Source: JBBIRG01 sp964410965
GTDB lineage: Bacteria; CLD3; SB21; JBBIRG01
Direction: 5' to 3'
DNA length: 64,000 bases
NCBI GenBank assembly: GCA_964410965.1
Contig: CAYPIY010000004.1
Location: forward strand, 306,220-370,219
A model generated the notes under the pieces. It saw nothing but the letters and a program-made list of their open reading frames with translations, did not search any database and was not told where the DNA came from. Within the stretch, counting starts at the first letter, position 1, and the number at the start of each line of letters is the position of its first letter. Position numbers and translations under genes: made by a program. Shown in pieces: positions 1 to 8,251 of the stretch.

Positions 1-861
1 TGAAGCGTTCAGAAACAGCGCAACGACAGGCTTGTCAATCGTATCGACCAGTTCATTGATCTTCATGACGACTTCATCCGCGGGCGGCTTGGATACCAGC
101 AGAATGACTTCTGTCTGCGGATCGCCGGCCAGAGCCTTGATTCCTTCAATGAACATGATCCCGCCTACGTCTTTCTTGACGTCCCTTCCGCCGGTACCGA
201 TGGCCTGAGTGATGCCGCCGCCGTTATTGGAAATAATAGTAGTTACTTCCTGCAAACCCGTTCCTGACGCGGCGACAATGCCGATGTTCCCGCGGGTGAC
301 CACATTCGCGAACGCCAGCGGTACACCGTTGATGATTGCCGTTCCGCAGTCCGGCCCCATGACGAACAGACCTTTATCGCGGGCGTATTTTTTCAATTCG
401 ATTTCCTGTTCGATCGTAACGTTATCGGAGAACAGCATCACGTGAAGCCCGTTCCGCAGGGCTTTCATCGCCTCATGTCCCGCGTAACGACCGGCGACGG
501 ATATCATAGCCATGTTCGCGCCCGGCAATTGCTGTACGGCGGATTCGATGCTCATCGGGTTTAGTGTTTCACCGGTCGTTTTCGATTCCTTCGACTGTTT
601 CAGCAGTTCGTTGATTTTTCCAAGAATGATGTCGGATTCCTCCGCTGAGCCGTATTGGAACGCGATCATCAGGTCCATGTCGTCCGCGGATTTCAGCTCA
701 TCGGTTATCAGCCCGGCGGATTGCAGCATAGATTTGTTTTCCTTCGTTCCCATGACGACCGCCGAATCTGTGACAGCTTCAATCTCGCTTATCTTCTTCG
801 CGATGAACATCAGAGAAACGGAATCGAAATATTCGCCTTTTTTGAGAATGCTATTAATCAT
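1..861 (-). CDS. fdrA: FdrA-family protein (AllF-like), N-terminal part, cut by window edge
   Basis: The first 287 residues of an FdrA-family protein are present; the rest lies beyond base 1 (E. coli FdrA is about 555 residues). The fold is related to succinyl-CoA synthetase alpha subunits. Visible landmarks are SVAGRYAGHEA near residue 121, the family signature GPDCGTA near residue 169, the GASGTG-type loop (here AASGTG) near residue 195, and a GGRD segment followed by VSKPPADE. In E. coli, FdrA (AllF) works with AllG and AllH in oxamate carbamoyl transfer. Here the neighbours are CoA-chemistry proteins instead, so the substrate is open. The ATG at 861 lies four bases after the stop of the DUF2877 gene, so it is the last visible gene of a five-gene operon. 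Family assignment is firm; function is inference. Confidence 0.88.
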   Translation of the reverse strand, partial: MINSILKKGEYFDSVSLMFIAKKISEIEAVTDSAVVMGTKENKSMLQSAGLITDELKSADDMDLMIAFQYGSAEESDIILGKINELLKQSKESKTTGETLNPMSIESAVQQLPGANMAMISVAGRYAGHEAMKALRNGLHVMLFSDNVTIEQEIELKKYARDKGLFVMGPDCGTAIINGVPLAFANVVTRGNIGIVAASGTGLQEVTTIISNNGGGITQAIGTGGRDVKKDVGGIMFIEGIKALAGDPQTEVILLVSKPPADEVVMKINELVDTIDKPVVALFLNAS

Positions 862-865
862 GATC

Positions 866-1684
866 TCATTTTCCTTCAATACCAATAATTAACCCCACGC
901 ACCAATCCGCGCCGGAAGTTGCGCCATGCGCAAGAACTTGATTTACTCTCTCCTCGATCCTATTCTTACTGTCATAAAATACCGCCCGGATTAATTCTTT
1001 GAAATTCTCGCTCAGCCAGCCCTTTGCGGATGCCTCTAAAAAAGCGTTCGTTAAAATGTTATTGCTTCTTGATTCATCGAATACATTCTGAATCAAATCC
1101 CTGTAATCTATCCTGAATAACTTCTGCCGTAAATTCAACGCCTGCAAAAAACCCGCTATAAAATCGTCACCGCTCGGCGTCAGCCCGAATCCTGCGCCTT
1201 TAATCATCCGTATAGCGCTGATGGTATCGCTCGAATTAAAATGATTCATCGCAAAATCAAACCGGCTGACTAATTCCATCTCGTAGCTTGTTTTAAAATG
1301 CTTTCTGCGTGTATTATCCAGCAAAAAAACCAGGCTCTTTTCGGACGCGCGCTGAACCAGATTTTCTTTTAAAAATTGGAGCTTCTCCGAAAAAATTCTT
1401 TCGTCAACTCCGTTTAATTCAATTTCCGAGTCATATTTTTCAGACTCATCAAAAGGAACTATTTCATCATTCAGGGAAAAAGAATTATCATCGATTGTCA
1501 GATGATTTAAAGCCGTTAAATCAGTACCGTCAAGAACCAGATTGAAAGGGCCTCCGCCGGCCGATTGATGAACAACCGCAACCAGATGATGATCCGAAAC
1601 AAAATTGACCACCTGATTGAAACGCGAATGAACCTTATATGTCCCTTTTCCTAAATGATCGCCGAAACTGATGAGCCTGATCAT
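866..1684 (-). CDS. DUF2877 protein (AllH/YlbF-like)
   Basis: A 272-residue protein with the DUF2877 hallmark GAGFGLTPSGDDFIAGF at about residues 165-181; E. coli YlbF (AllH), part of the oxamate carbamoyltransferase AllFGH, has almost the same length. Next to FdrA it reproduces two of the three Allantoin-operon partners; the third (AllG/YlbE, DUF1116) is not visible and may lie beyond base 1. The start overlaps the DUF35 gene's stop by 4 bp (1681-1684), so translation is probably coupled. The association with a thiolase-like enzyme and a DUF35 protein is unlike the E. coli allantoin context and suggests another carbamoyl- or acyl-transfer pathway (inference). Confidence 0.82.
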   Translation of the reverse strand: MIRLISFGDHLGKGTYKVHSRFNQVVNFVSDHHLVAVVHQSAGGGPFNLVLDGTDLTALNHLTIDDNSFSLNDEIVPFDESEKYDSEIELNGVDERIFSEKLQFLKENLVQRASEKSLVFLLDNTRRKHFKTSYEMELVSRFDFAMNHFNSSDTISAIRMIKGAGFGLTPSGDDFIAGFLQALNLRQKLFRIDYRDLIQNVFDESRSNNILTNAFLEASAKGWLSENFKELIRAVFYDSKNRIEERVNQVLAHGATSGADWCVGLIIGIEGK

Positions 1685-2028
1685 TCTTTCGAGAAAATCA
1701 TCCCGTAATATTTATCATACGTCGTTTTGCGGACCACATCCACTTTGCCGGTGACGCGCATCCCTGTTTTTGGCTCTTTGATGTTCAGCTGTCCCAGCAT
1801 TTTCAGTCCGTCGTCCAGCTGGACAATACCGAGCGACAAGGTCGCCACTTCAAAATCCGCCGTGGGATTGTGCAGGACGGTATAGGTCACCAGTTTCCCT
1901 TTTTTGGCCATCGGGACAATATCAAATTCGTTATGCTCGTTCTCGCCGCATTTTTTGCAGATCGTCCGGTACGGGTAATGCAGTTCGCCGCATTTTTTGC
2001 ATTTATAGGCATAGATATTCCGTTCCAT
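1681..2028 (-). CDS. Zn-ribbon OB-fold protein (DUF35), thiolase partner
   Basis: A 115-residue DUF35-type protein: an N-terminal zinc ribbon with two CxxC pairs (CKKC at about 10-13 and CKKC at about 24-27) followed by an OB fold (VTYTVLHNPT, then GIVQLDDGLKMLGQL). DUF35 proteins bind thiolase-superfamily enzymes and help seat the acyl-CoA substrate, as in archaeal thiolase/HMG-CoA synthase complexes and in the Ltp2-ChsH2 steroid aldolase. It begins 2 bp after the thiolase-like gene ends and overlaps the next gene by 4 bp, so it is tightly placed in the operon. It almost certainly forms a complex with the protein encoded at 2030-3205. Confidence 0.85.
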   Translation of the reverse strand: MERNIYAYKCKKCGELHYPYRTICKKCGENEHNEFDIVPMAKKGKLVTYTVLHNPTADFEVATLSLGIVQLDDGLKMLGQLNIKEPKTGMRVTGKVDVVRKTTYDKYYGMIFSKE

Positions 2029-2029
2029 G

Positions 2030-3205
2030 TTACTTCTCCCGGATAAAGGTTAAGCAGACCACGTTGTTGCCGAATCCGCCGAAATTGCACGTGAATCCGA
2101 CCTTCGCGTTTTTGACCTGCCGTTTTTCCGCATCACCGCGCAGCTGGAGCACGATTTCATGTGCCTGTCCGACGCCTGTCGCGCCCACAGGATGACCTTT
2201 CGCTTTTAAACCGCCCGAGGGATTGATAGGAATCTTCCCGCCGATCTGTGTTTCGCCGCGTTCCAGCGCGAGATGGCCCTCGCCTTTCTTGAAGAACCCG
2301 ACTTCTTCGCTTTCCACGATTTCAAGAATCGTGAACGCATCGTGCAGTTCGGCGACATTGACGTCCTGCGGCGTAATGCCCGCCATCGCCATGGATTGTT
2401 TCGCCGCCTCGCGCACAGCCAGCAGATCCGTGGGTTCTTTGCGCTCGAACACTGCGTGCGTATCCGTTGCCTGGCCGACTCCGGCGAGACGAACCATCGG
2501 TTTATTGATTTTTTTCATCACATCCGCCGAGGCGAGAATTAAGCACGCTCCGCCGTCGGATACGGGACACATATCATAGAACCGCAAAGGTTCTGCGATG
2601 AACGGATTGTTCGTCGAAGCTTCCGGCGATTCGAGTATGCCCGCGATCGAAATTTCTTCATGCAGATGCGCGAAGAAATTGTCCATCGCGTTCTTGTGAT
2701 TTTTTACCGCCACCATCGCCAGATGACGGGATGTGACGCCGTATTTTTCCATGTACAATCTTGTGAACATACCGGCCAGAGCGGGTAAAGTAACGCCGTA
2801 AATGTATTCCGCCATAGGATGGCTCAGCGTGGCAACAAAATCGGTGGCTTCGAGAGGATTGACCGCGCGCATGCGTTCCGCGCCGATCACCATCACCACG
2901 TCGTGCATGCCTGATGCGATGGCCATGTAACCCTGCTTGATCGCGGACGCGCCCGAAGCCGGTCCGTTCTCGATGGTTTCCGCACCCGCAGGCGTGAGGC
3001 TCATATGATCGATGACGGCGCTTGCTAATCCGGTCTGGCCGTTAATGCGGCCGCCACCCATGTTCGCGACGTATAAATGATCAATTTTCTTCAGGCCGCT
3101 GTCCTTCATGGCCATCAGGCCCGGATAGGCGGCGATTTCATACAACGGGTACTCAAGCCGCGTAAAGCTTGTGATCCCGATTCCGGCGACATAGACTTCT
3201 CTCAT
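2030..3205 (-). CDS. Thiolase-superfamily (SCPx-type) protein lacking the nucleophilic Cys
   Basis: A 391-residue thiolase-fold protein. Conserved segments are ELHDAFT (about 284-290), GGLKAKGHPVGATG (about 330-343) and the C-terminal TCNFGGFG. At the nucleophile position, where SCP2-type thiolases read approximately VEAACxSG, this protein has IENGPASG: Pro82 replaces the Cys. Without it classical Claisen cleavage through an acyl-enzyme is not expected. Ltp2-type aldolases, also paired with DUF35 proteins, are known thiolase homologues lacking that Cys and performing retro-aldol chemistry, so a C-C lyase or acyl-binding role is a fair guess. The gene overlaps the upstream gene by 4 bp and precedes the DUF35 partner by 2 bp. 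Confidence 0.85.
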   Translation of the reverse strand: MREVYVAGIGITSFTRLEYPLYEIAAYPGLMAMKDSGLKKIDHLYVANMGGGRINGQTGLASAVIDHMSLTPAGAETIENGPASGASAIKQGYMAIASGMHDVVMVIGAERMRAVNPLEATDFVATLSHPMAEYIYGVTLPALAGMFTRLYMEKYGVTSRHLAMVAVKNHKNAMDNFFAHLHEEISIAGILESPEASTNNPFIAEPLRFYDMCPVSDGGACLILASADVMKKINKPMVRLAGVGQATDTHAVFERKEPTDLLAVREAAKQSMAMAGITPQDVNVAELHDAFTILEIVESEEVGFFKKGEGHLALERGETQIGGKIPINPSGGLKAKGHPVGATGVGQAHEIVLQLRGDAEKRQVKNAKVGFTCNFGGFGNNVVCLTFIREK

Positions 3206-3951
3206 AGTTTGCCTCCGATCTTATTGCGCATGTCAATCAGTGACGTCGCGGTTGCATCGTTCATGGCGCGCGTGGCCGCTAATAAATCCGCGGGCGGTCT
3301 CGGCGGATCATGAGGAGGAATAATGGCGGCTTTGGCTTTGGCGAGCAGGTTCTCCGGTACCGGCCTGCGTCCGACAAGCAACGTCGCGCGGGCGTTATCA
3401 AATAATTGCTTCGTCAGCGACCACGACGGGCATCCGCCGAGTTCATGCGGAATGTGAAATCGTTTTTCAAGTTGATACTCGATCATCCATCGCCTGAAAC
3501 CGATGGGCGATTCGGCGACAATCAGCACTTCCTTTTGTTTCAGAATGTCCATGTGGTATTCCATTTTCGCCGCGAAAGCGTGCGCGCCGACCCTCAGTCC
3601 GCGGAGCATCGACAACGTATGAAACGACATGCCGATGTCATCATTGACAATCCGTCCGTTGACCACCGCCGAAAGTTCGCCGTCCACCTGGGCGATCAGT
3701 ACGTATTCATCCTGCACGCGGTATGTGTAGTAACTCAGCAGTTCCGCATACACCCGCGCGGCGACGATATGATAGTAATCCCGCTCGACATGAATCAGTT
3801 TTTCCACATGCGGTAAAATATCGGGAATCTCTTCCCGGTCAACCTGCCGGATCACCATTTCCTGCCCGTTCGACAGCGTCATATACTTGGCCGGAAACGG
3901 CGGCAACTCACGATCCACAGGTCGAAGTATCTTTTCCAGATCTAAAGCCAT
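3202..3951 (-). CDS. Uncharacterised GNAT-like protein heading the FdrA/thiolase operon
   Basis: A 249-residue soluble protein not firmly recognised. Residues about 30-160 resemble a GNAT acetyltransferase layout (an initial IRQVDREEIPDIL strand-helix, a central strand VLIAQVDGELSAVVNG, and an RWMIEYQLEKR helix near where GNATs bind acyl-CoA), but no clear R/Q-x-x-G-x-G/A pyrophosphate loop is visible. The C-terminal 50 residues are Pro/Ala-rich. The start is well supported: AAAGAGG lies 7-8 bases before the ATG at 3951. It is the first gene of the operon reaching FdrA and overlaps the thiolase-like gene by 4 bp. A CoA-dependent transferase feeding that pathway is possible but unproven. Confidence 0.7.
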   Translation of the reverse strand: MALDLEKILRPVDRELPPFPAKYMTLSNGQEMVIRQVDREEIPDILPHVEKLIHVERDYYHIVAARVYAELLSYYTYRVQDEYVLIAQVDGELSAVVNGRIVNDDIGMSFHTLSMLRGLRVGAHAFAAKMEYHMDILKQKEVLIVAESPIGFRRWMIEYQLEKRFHIPHELGGCPSWSLTKQLFDNARATLLVGRRPVPENLLAKAKAAIIPPHDPPRPPADLLAATRAMNDATATSLIDMRNKIGGKL

Positions 3952-4299
3952 AGAAGCCTCTTTATTGGTTAGTAAATATTCATAGAAGCAATAAGGTATA
4001 TTAATTTAATTGGTTTATTTCATAACATCAATAAAAATATTTTTGAATCAAAGCCAGTTATAGTTCAACCGGTTAAAGTTCCGCACTTCAGAATCGAGTG
4101 ACAATCCCATTTTTTTACCCCACATTTTTTTTCTAATATTCTGCATGCGTTTGATGTTATTATTCACAAATGTGATAATTCACATCATCAGCCTTATGCA
4201 CTTTCAAATATTCGTTCATGAAATATAGTCACTTATAACCCCGAATAACTGGCACACATTTCGCAACTTCTGTCCGACCGATGTAACCGGAGAAAATTT
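3952..4299. other. Divergent intergenic region
   Basis: About 350 AT-rich bases between two outward-facing genes, so it must hold promoters for the FdrA/thiolase operon (leftward) and for the 4300 gene (rightward). Apart from clustered TCACA/TGTGA half-sites (listed separately) no coding potential or RNA gene was seen. Confidence 0.6.
4164..4184. promoter_or_regulatory. Clustered TCACA/TGTGA half-sites, possible operator
   Basis: TCACA-AA-TGTGA-TAAT-TCACA: three pentamer half-sites in alternating orientation. The right pair is TGTGA-N4-TCACA. CRP-type sites use the same pentamers with N6 spacing, so this is not a canonical CRP site but might bind a CRP/FNR-family relative. Its place between divergent genes fits an operator; this is a weak call. 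Confidence 0.25.
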
Positions 4300-5076
4300 A
4301 TGAAATGGTACATTTTATTTTTACTGCTTGCTCCCAGCGTGATCGCGCAGGATCTGGATGATTTTGAAGACGACATGGACGATGACGATACTGAAGATGC
4401 AGATGATGATGATGATGATGATGCGGGAGGAATTTTTGCGGAATTGATGGCCCAGGTCATCGTGGAAGCAATCGAAGAAATCGCAAAAGGAATATCAAAA
4501 CTTCCGTCTTCCGATTACGGTAAATATCCCTATGCGCTCGGACCGAAAGTTTTTCATTTCAACGAAGACACGAGTCAGCAATGGACGCCCTGGTATAATA
4601 CTATCGGTATGGGATACCAACATACGAACGGAGCGATACAAACCCTGAACATGGATTACAGGACGGCCAAATACAGTTTTCTGTTTCAGTTCAACGCTCA
4701 ATATCACCGTGAAGAATTTCTGAGAAAAAATCCTGATCATCTGCTGATGACACAGACCCGGATCGGATTTGTCAAATTAATCCCTGAACGAGCTGTCTGG
4801 ACCGGTTATACAGGAGTCAGTACCCTGCATGGCAAGAAAGGGCACGGCGGTATGCTGATCGGATCAGGATTGAAAATCTTTTATCCATGGCCGGTCGTTA
4901 CCGAAGCGGAGGGTACGCTGCATTTCTACGGAAAAGGCCGATGGTTCTTTGACCGTAAACTGTCAATGTCGTTTTTTCACAAACGGTTTGAATTTCAGGG
5001 CGGGTATCAGTGGATGGAAACCTGGAACGGTAACAAGTTAAACGGGCCGTTCCTCGGAGTCAAATTTCATTTATAA
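4300..5076 (+). CDS. Exported protein with Asp-rich linker and beta-barrel-like domain
   Basis: A 258-residue protein with a signal peptide (hydrophobic residues 3-12, likely cleavage after IAQ), then about 25 residues that are almost all Asp/Glu, encoded partly by seven consecutive GAT codons. The remaining 190 residues are rich in alternating aromatic/polar stretches (for example YSFLFQFNAQYH, FEFQGGYQW) ending in VKFHL, a typical final strand of an outer-membrane beta barrel. Start support: GGAG seven bases before ATG. No family was recognised. The Asp run could bind divalent cations. The GAT repeat is a multiple of three, so slippage would change length without breaking the frame. Confidence 0.72.
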   Translation: MKWYILFLLLAPSVIAQDLDDFEDDMDDDDTEDADDDDDDDAGGIFAELMAQVIVEAIEEIAKGISKLPSSDYGKYPYALGPKVFHFNEDTSQQWTPWYNTIGMGYQHTNGAIQTLNMDYRTAKYSFLFQFNAQYHREEFLRKNPDHLLMTQTRIGFVKLIPERAVWTGYTGVSTLHGKKGHGGMLIGSGLKIFYPWPVVTEAEGTLHFYGKGRWFFDRKLSMSFFHKRFEFQGGYQWMETWNGNKLNGPFLGVKFHL

Positions 5077-5118
5077 TTGGCCGGGATCATTCAATAAGAT
5101 CCAATACGTTTACGAAAA

Positions 5119-5751
5119 CTATTTGAAATAATGCTGCAAAACCTGCCTGTACTCATTCCATTCGGTATTTTTTAATGAATAGCGGTGATGCCGGTATAAA
5201 GGGATCAATGTACGGTTCAGCTTATTGATCTTTTCCAGATATGGAATTTCACACCGGCAGGCATAAATATCGTCAGGTTCATGCGGCGACTGATCCCTGA
5301 GAAGAACCTCAAGAATGATTTCAGCGGTAACGATCACGGGAATTTTTAAAACAAAATTTGCGTCCAGTTCTTTTTTAAGAAAAGGGACCCATGCTTCGGC
5401 GGCCTTTTTCCATTCTTTTTCGTGTTCACTCGTTTCTTTCAGGAAATAATTCTGACACACATTTTGTATATAAACGTCCTCAACTTTGAGGCCTATCGCG
5501 TTGAGATTTTCCTCAATTGCCTTAAAATAGCGGCGGTCAGACGGTATAAAAGGATTCAGATCAAACACATAATCAAATGTTTTTCTGTCTTTGGTTGAAG
5601 GATCCGTACCCAAAACTATCGCTTTTACATGACCGGGATTCATGCAAAACGGGCGGGGATATACTTTATCGTATTCTCCTTCAATTTTCAAATCATCGCG
5701 CAGAATCCGGTATATACCGGTAATTTCACTGTCGTCCAGAATCTTAATCAT
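5119..5751 (-). CDS. Uracil-DNA-glycosylase-superfamily-like protein
   Basis: A 210-residue protein resembling the UDG superfamily: an N-terminal strand AIVLGTDPST where family members carry GxDPG/Y, a central YIQNVCQNYF strand, and a C-terminal LIPLYRHHRYSLKN where UDGs have their HPS loop. The exact catalytic motifs are not canonical, so enzymatic activity is uncertain. An upstream in-frame ATG exists at 5799, but the ATG at 5751 has a strong AAGGAG seven to nine bases upstream and is preferred. It overlaps the end of the alpha/beta hydrolase gene by 8 bp, suggesting co-transcription. Confidence 0.55.
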   Translation of the reverse strand: MIKILDDSEITGIYRILRDDLKIEGEYDKVYPRPFCMNPGHVKAIVLGTDPSTKDRKTFDYVFDLNPFIPSDRRYFKAIEENLNAIGLKVEDVYIQNVCQNYFLKETSEHEKEWKKAAEAWVPFLKKELDANFVLKIPVIVTAEIILEVLLRDQSPHEPDDIYACRCEIPYLEKINKLNRTLIPLYRHHRYSLKNTEWNEYRQVLQHYFK

Positions 5752-6535
5752 TGGGATCTCCTTTAATTTGCGGTGGTGTTTTATTCGCCGATGATTCATT
5801 TATCCAGGGAATACTTTCCCTGAGAAAAGGTATGTAATTCTCTGCCGGTCCGTGGAAAAGACTGTCCGCGACAACAAGTTTTGCGCGCCGGTTCTTGGAT
5901 TTCATGATATCGACCGCCCTGCGAACGGATGTTGTGCCAAACTCTTCATCAAACTCCCCCTGTATGACATAATGCGGAACTTTGCCTGTCAGAAATCCCA
6001 TCGGAGAAGACGCGACCGGAATTGCGGCATAAAACAAACCGGGATACTTATCAGCGAAATACCACGTGCTGATGCCGCCCATGCTGTGTCCGGTAATAAT
6101 GATCCTTTCGGGGTCTACGGGCCATTCGTCCATGATGATCCGGATAAAGGATATCAGCGCCTCCTCGCTTTTTCGGTCCACCCATGTTTCATCAGGCGAG
6201 TCAGGAGCAACGATAATGGCGCCATACTCCTGAAATGCGGGGTGAACGAGCTGTTTCATGAATATATCACCGCGGAACGGCGTTACCGGGCCCGCGTAGT
6301 GCAGTGCCACAACCAGCGGTACTCTCTGATTCGCCGGTATGTCAGGCACCCATAATCCAAAACGGAACACATCATGCACTCCCATACCGACCGTATGACG
6401 GCTGAATCCCTTTGAAATGCCGATGTCTGCGACCGCATCTGCGTCAACAATCCATGCCCGGTCTTCATCACAGCCGGAAATTTCCAGGAAAAGAAATGGA
6501 AGAAAAATTCGGAACAAACGAAACATACGTTTCAC
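5744..6535 (-). CDS. Alpha/beta-hydrolase (esterase/PHB-depolymerase-like) lipoprotein
   Basis: A 263-residue hydrolase. The N-terminus has a lipoprotein signal ending EISGC (Cys at about residue 22). The alpha/beta-hydrolase core shows an oxyanion region VPLVVALHYAG, the nucleophile elbow GHSMGG (Ser at about 148), a later VIQGEFDEEFG with the probable acidic residue and a His near FHGPAENY close to the C-terminus. This layout matches dienelactone-hydrolase/PHB-depolymerase-like esterases. It is probably anchored in the envelope. A second in-frame ATG lies three codons in; either could start translation. Specific substrate unknown. Confidence 0.78.
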   Translation of the reverse strand: MKRMFRLFRIFLPFLFLEISGCDEDRAWIVDADAVADIGISKGFSRHTVGMGVHDVFRFGLWVPDIPANQRVPLVVALHYAGPVTPFRGDIFMKQLVHPAFQEYGAIIVAPDSPDETWVDRKSEEALISFIRIIMDEWPVDPERIIITGHSMGGISTWYFADKYPGLFYAAIPVASSPMGFLTGKVPHYVIQGEFDEEFGTTSVRRAVDIMKSKNRRAKLVVADSLFHGPAENYIPFLRESIPWINESSANKTPPQIKGDPND

Positions 6536-6624
6536 AGACCAATGATATTATTTTGTTTAAATTTACCTTTTTATTTCATAATATCCAAATGCTATAAACA
6601 ATATTTCCGGCTGAAAGCTGTATC

Positions 6625-7218
6625 ATGTCCCGCATCCGCAACTCCGTTCTGACCATTCTTTCGATATGCATTTTACCCAAGGAATCCAGTCCGCAGGCAA
6701 AGGATACGATTAAAAGCCATTATCATATCTGGAGCGTTAACCTCATGTTCCCGACCGTTCCTGAACCCCTGAAAACAAGGGTGTCCTCTTTGAGCATCGT
6801 ACCCGGAATCCGTCATATTCCCGTACACCTTGACGGCTTCGGGTTTTACCGCCCGCGGGGTAACCGATGGCTGTATGGAGCCAGTGTGCAAATCTGCATC
6901 GACCGCTACAGCGCATACGGTAATTGGCTGCAGATTGAATATTATCAGACTTCGGCCAGCGTCATATATTTTCTTGATAAACCGCTCGGCCAGTCAGGTT
7001 TGTACGTGCGGGGAGACGCCGGTCCGGCCCTGATTCGTTTAGCCTCCAAAGATGCAGGTCACGAAAAAATCAATTTGGGTTTCGGAATGCTGACCTCCTG
7101 CGGATATTCTATTCGATATCGCACAGTGCATATATTATTATCGGTAAATTATTCCTTCAAATTACTTGGTCTGAAACCTTATCAATTCATAAGTACCGGC
7201 ATGGGAATGATGTTCTAG
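6625..7218 (+). CDS. Putative exported outer-membrane protein, function unknown
   Basis: A 197-residue protein with a weak N-terminal signal (SVLTILSICIL) and alternating hydrophobic/polar strands rich in Tyr and Gly (for example RWLYGASVQICIDRYSAYG, VHILLSVNYSFKLLG) typical of small outer-membrane barrels. No ribosome-binding site is obvious before the ATG at 6625, so the start is uncertain. No family recognised. It stands alone between a minus-strand gene and the DUF362 gene. Confidence 0.55.
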   Translation: MSRIRNSVLTILSICILPKESSPQAKDTIKSHYHIWSVNLMFPTVPEPLKTRVSSLSIVPGIRHIPVHLDGFGFYRPRGNRWLYGASVQICIDRYSAYGNWLQIEYYQTSASVIYFLDKPLGQSGLYVRGDAGPALIRLASKDAGHEKINLGFGMLTSCGYSIRYRTVHILLSVNYSFKLLGLKPYQFISTGMGMMF

Positions 7219-7314
7219 GCAATAATAAATTTAAGAAAACGTAAGATCAATACCAACTTTTTACTGCATCCAACGTAAGAGAGAATGAATACCAATTCTA
7301 AACTGAGGTGTAAA

Positions 7315-8229
7315 ATGTCAAAACAAATGGATCGCAGAAATTTTATTAAAAATACAATTGGTTATACCGTCGGATCGGTTATGGGCGCGGCAGTATTGCC
7401 GTCTTTCCTTAAAGGAGGCGTAGTAGCCGCTGATTATGATATCGTCGCAGTCACAGGATCGGATTACTTTTCATCCGCGGCAAAAGCTGTCGAAAAACTC
7501 GGGGGCATGAAACAATTCATATCGAAAGGAAGCCGTGTCGGTCTTCTGATCAACTCGCCCTGGAGCAAGCCCGGCACGTACACCAATCCTGATGTCGCTT
7601 TGGCTGTACTTAAAATGTGCCATGACGCAGGAGCGAAAGAAATATATTCCATTGATGATGCTTCTGTCAAATACTGGCAGCGAAGTTCATTATATTCATC
7701 GTACTCTGAACTTGTTTCCTTGATAAAAAAGCCGGGACCCGATAAGAACATCGACATCCCCAAAGGCATGCATCTGAAAAAAGCCGAAATCGCGGAAGCG
7801 CTGCTGGAGTGCGATGTGCTGATCAATGTTCCGATCGTCAAGCACCACCGCGGCACGAACTTCACGGCCAACCTGAAAAACATGATGGGCGCCTGTCCCT
7901 ACTCCACCAACCGGTTTTTCCATCAGGGCGGCGGCGGATATGAGAACCCTGAATTCCTGTCTCAGTGCATCGCCGATCTGAACCTCGTCCGAAAACCCGA
8001 CCTTTGTATCGCCGACGCGACAGAATTCATCACCACTAACGGACCGGCCGGGCCGGGCGAAATTAAAAAAGTCAATACCGTCATCGCGGGCACCAATCCC
8101 GTGGCAGTCGATGCCTGCGGAGCCTCAGCAATGAACAAGCTTCCTTCGGATATCCTGATGATCAAGTACGCGTACGATCACGGCCTGGGAGAAATGGATC
8201 TTCTGAAACTGAATATACAACAAATTTAA
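7315..8229 (+). CDS. DUF362-domain protein with Tat signal
   Basis: A 304-residue protein with a twin-arginine export signal (MDRRNFIKNT then a hydrophobic GSVMGAAVLPSF). The mature part is a DUF362 domain: GLLINSPWSKPG, then VLINVPIVKHHRGTNFTANLKNMMG and DATEFITTNGPAGPG, the latter two being highly characteristic. No ferredoxin-like Cys cluster follows, unlike some DUF362 proteins. The ATG at 7315 is preferred over 7285 because GAGGTG lies upstream at good distance and the Tat motif then sits near the N-terminus. The next gene (DUF6599) follows after 22 bases, a pairing that suggests a joint periplasmic role, possibly in an electron-transfer or cofactor process (inference). Confidence 0.82.
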   Translation: MSKQMDRRNFIKNTIGYTVGSVMGAAVLPSFLKGGVVAADYDIVAVTGSDYFSSAAKAVEKLGGMKQFISKGSRVGLLINSPWSKPGTYTNPDVALAVLKMCHDAGAKEIYSIDDASVKYWQRSSLYSSYSELVSLIKKPGPDKNIDIPKGMHLKKAEIAEALLECDVLINVPIVKHHRGTNFTANLKNMMGACPYSTNRFFHQGGGGYENPEFLSQCIADLNLVRKPDLCIADATEFITTNGPAGPGEIKKVNTVIAGTNPVAVDACGASAMNKLPSDILMIKYAYDHGLGEMDLLKLNIQQI

Positions 8230-8251
8230 CTCTGAACGGGCTCAGTAATTC

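Noticed and set aside
4233..4460. Ser-rich minus-strand frame
   Set aside because: Antisense of the GAT repeat; low complexity and no start signals.
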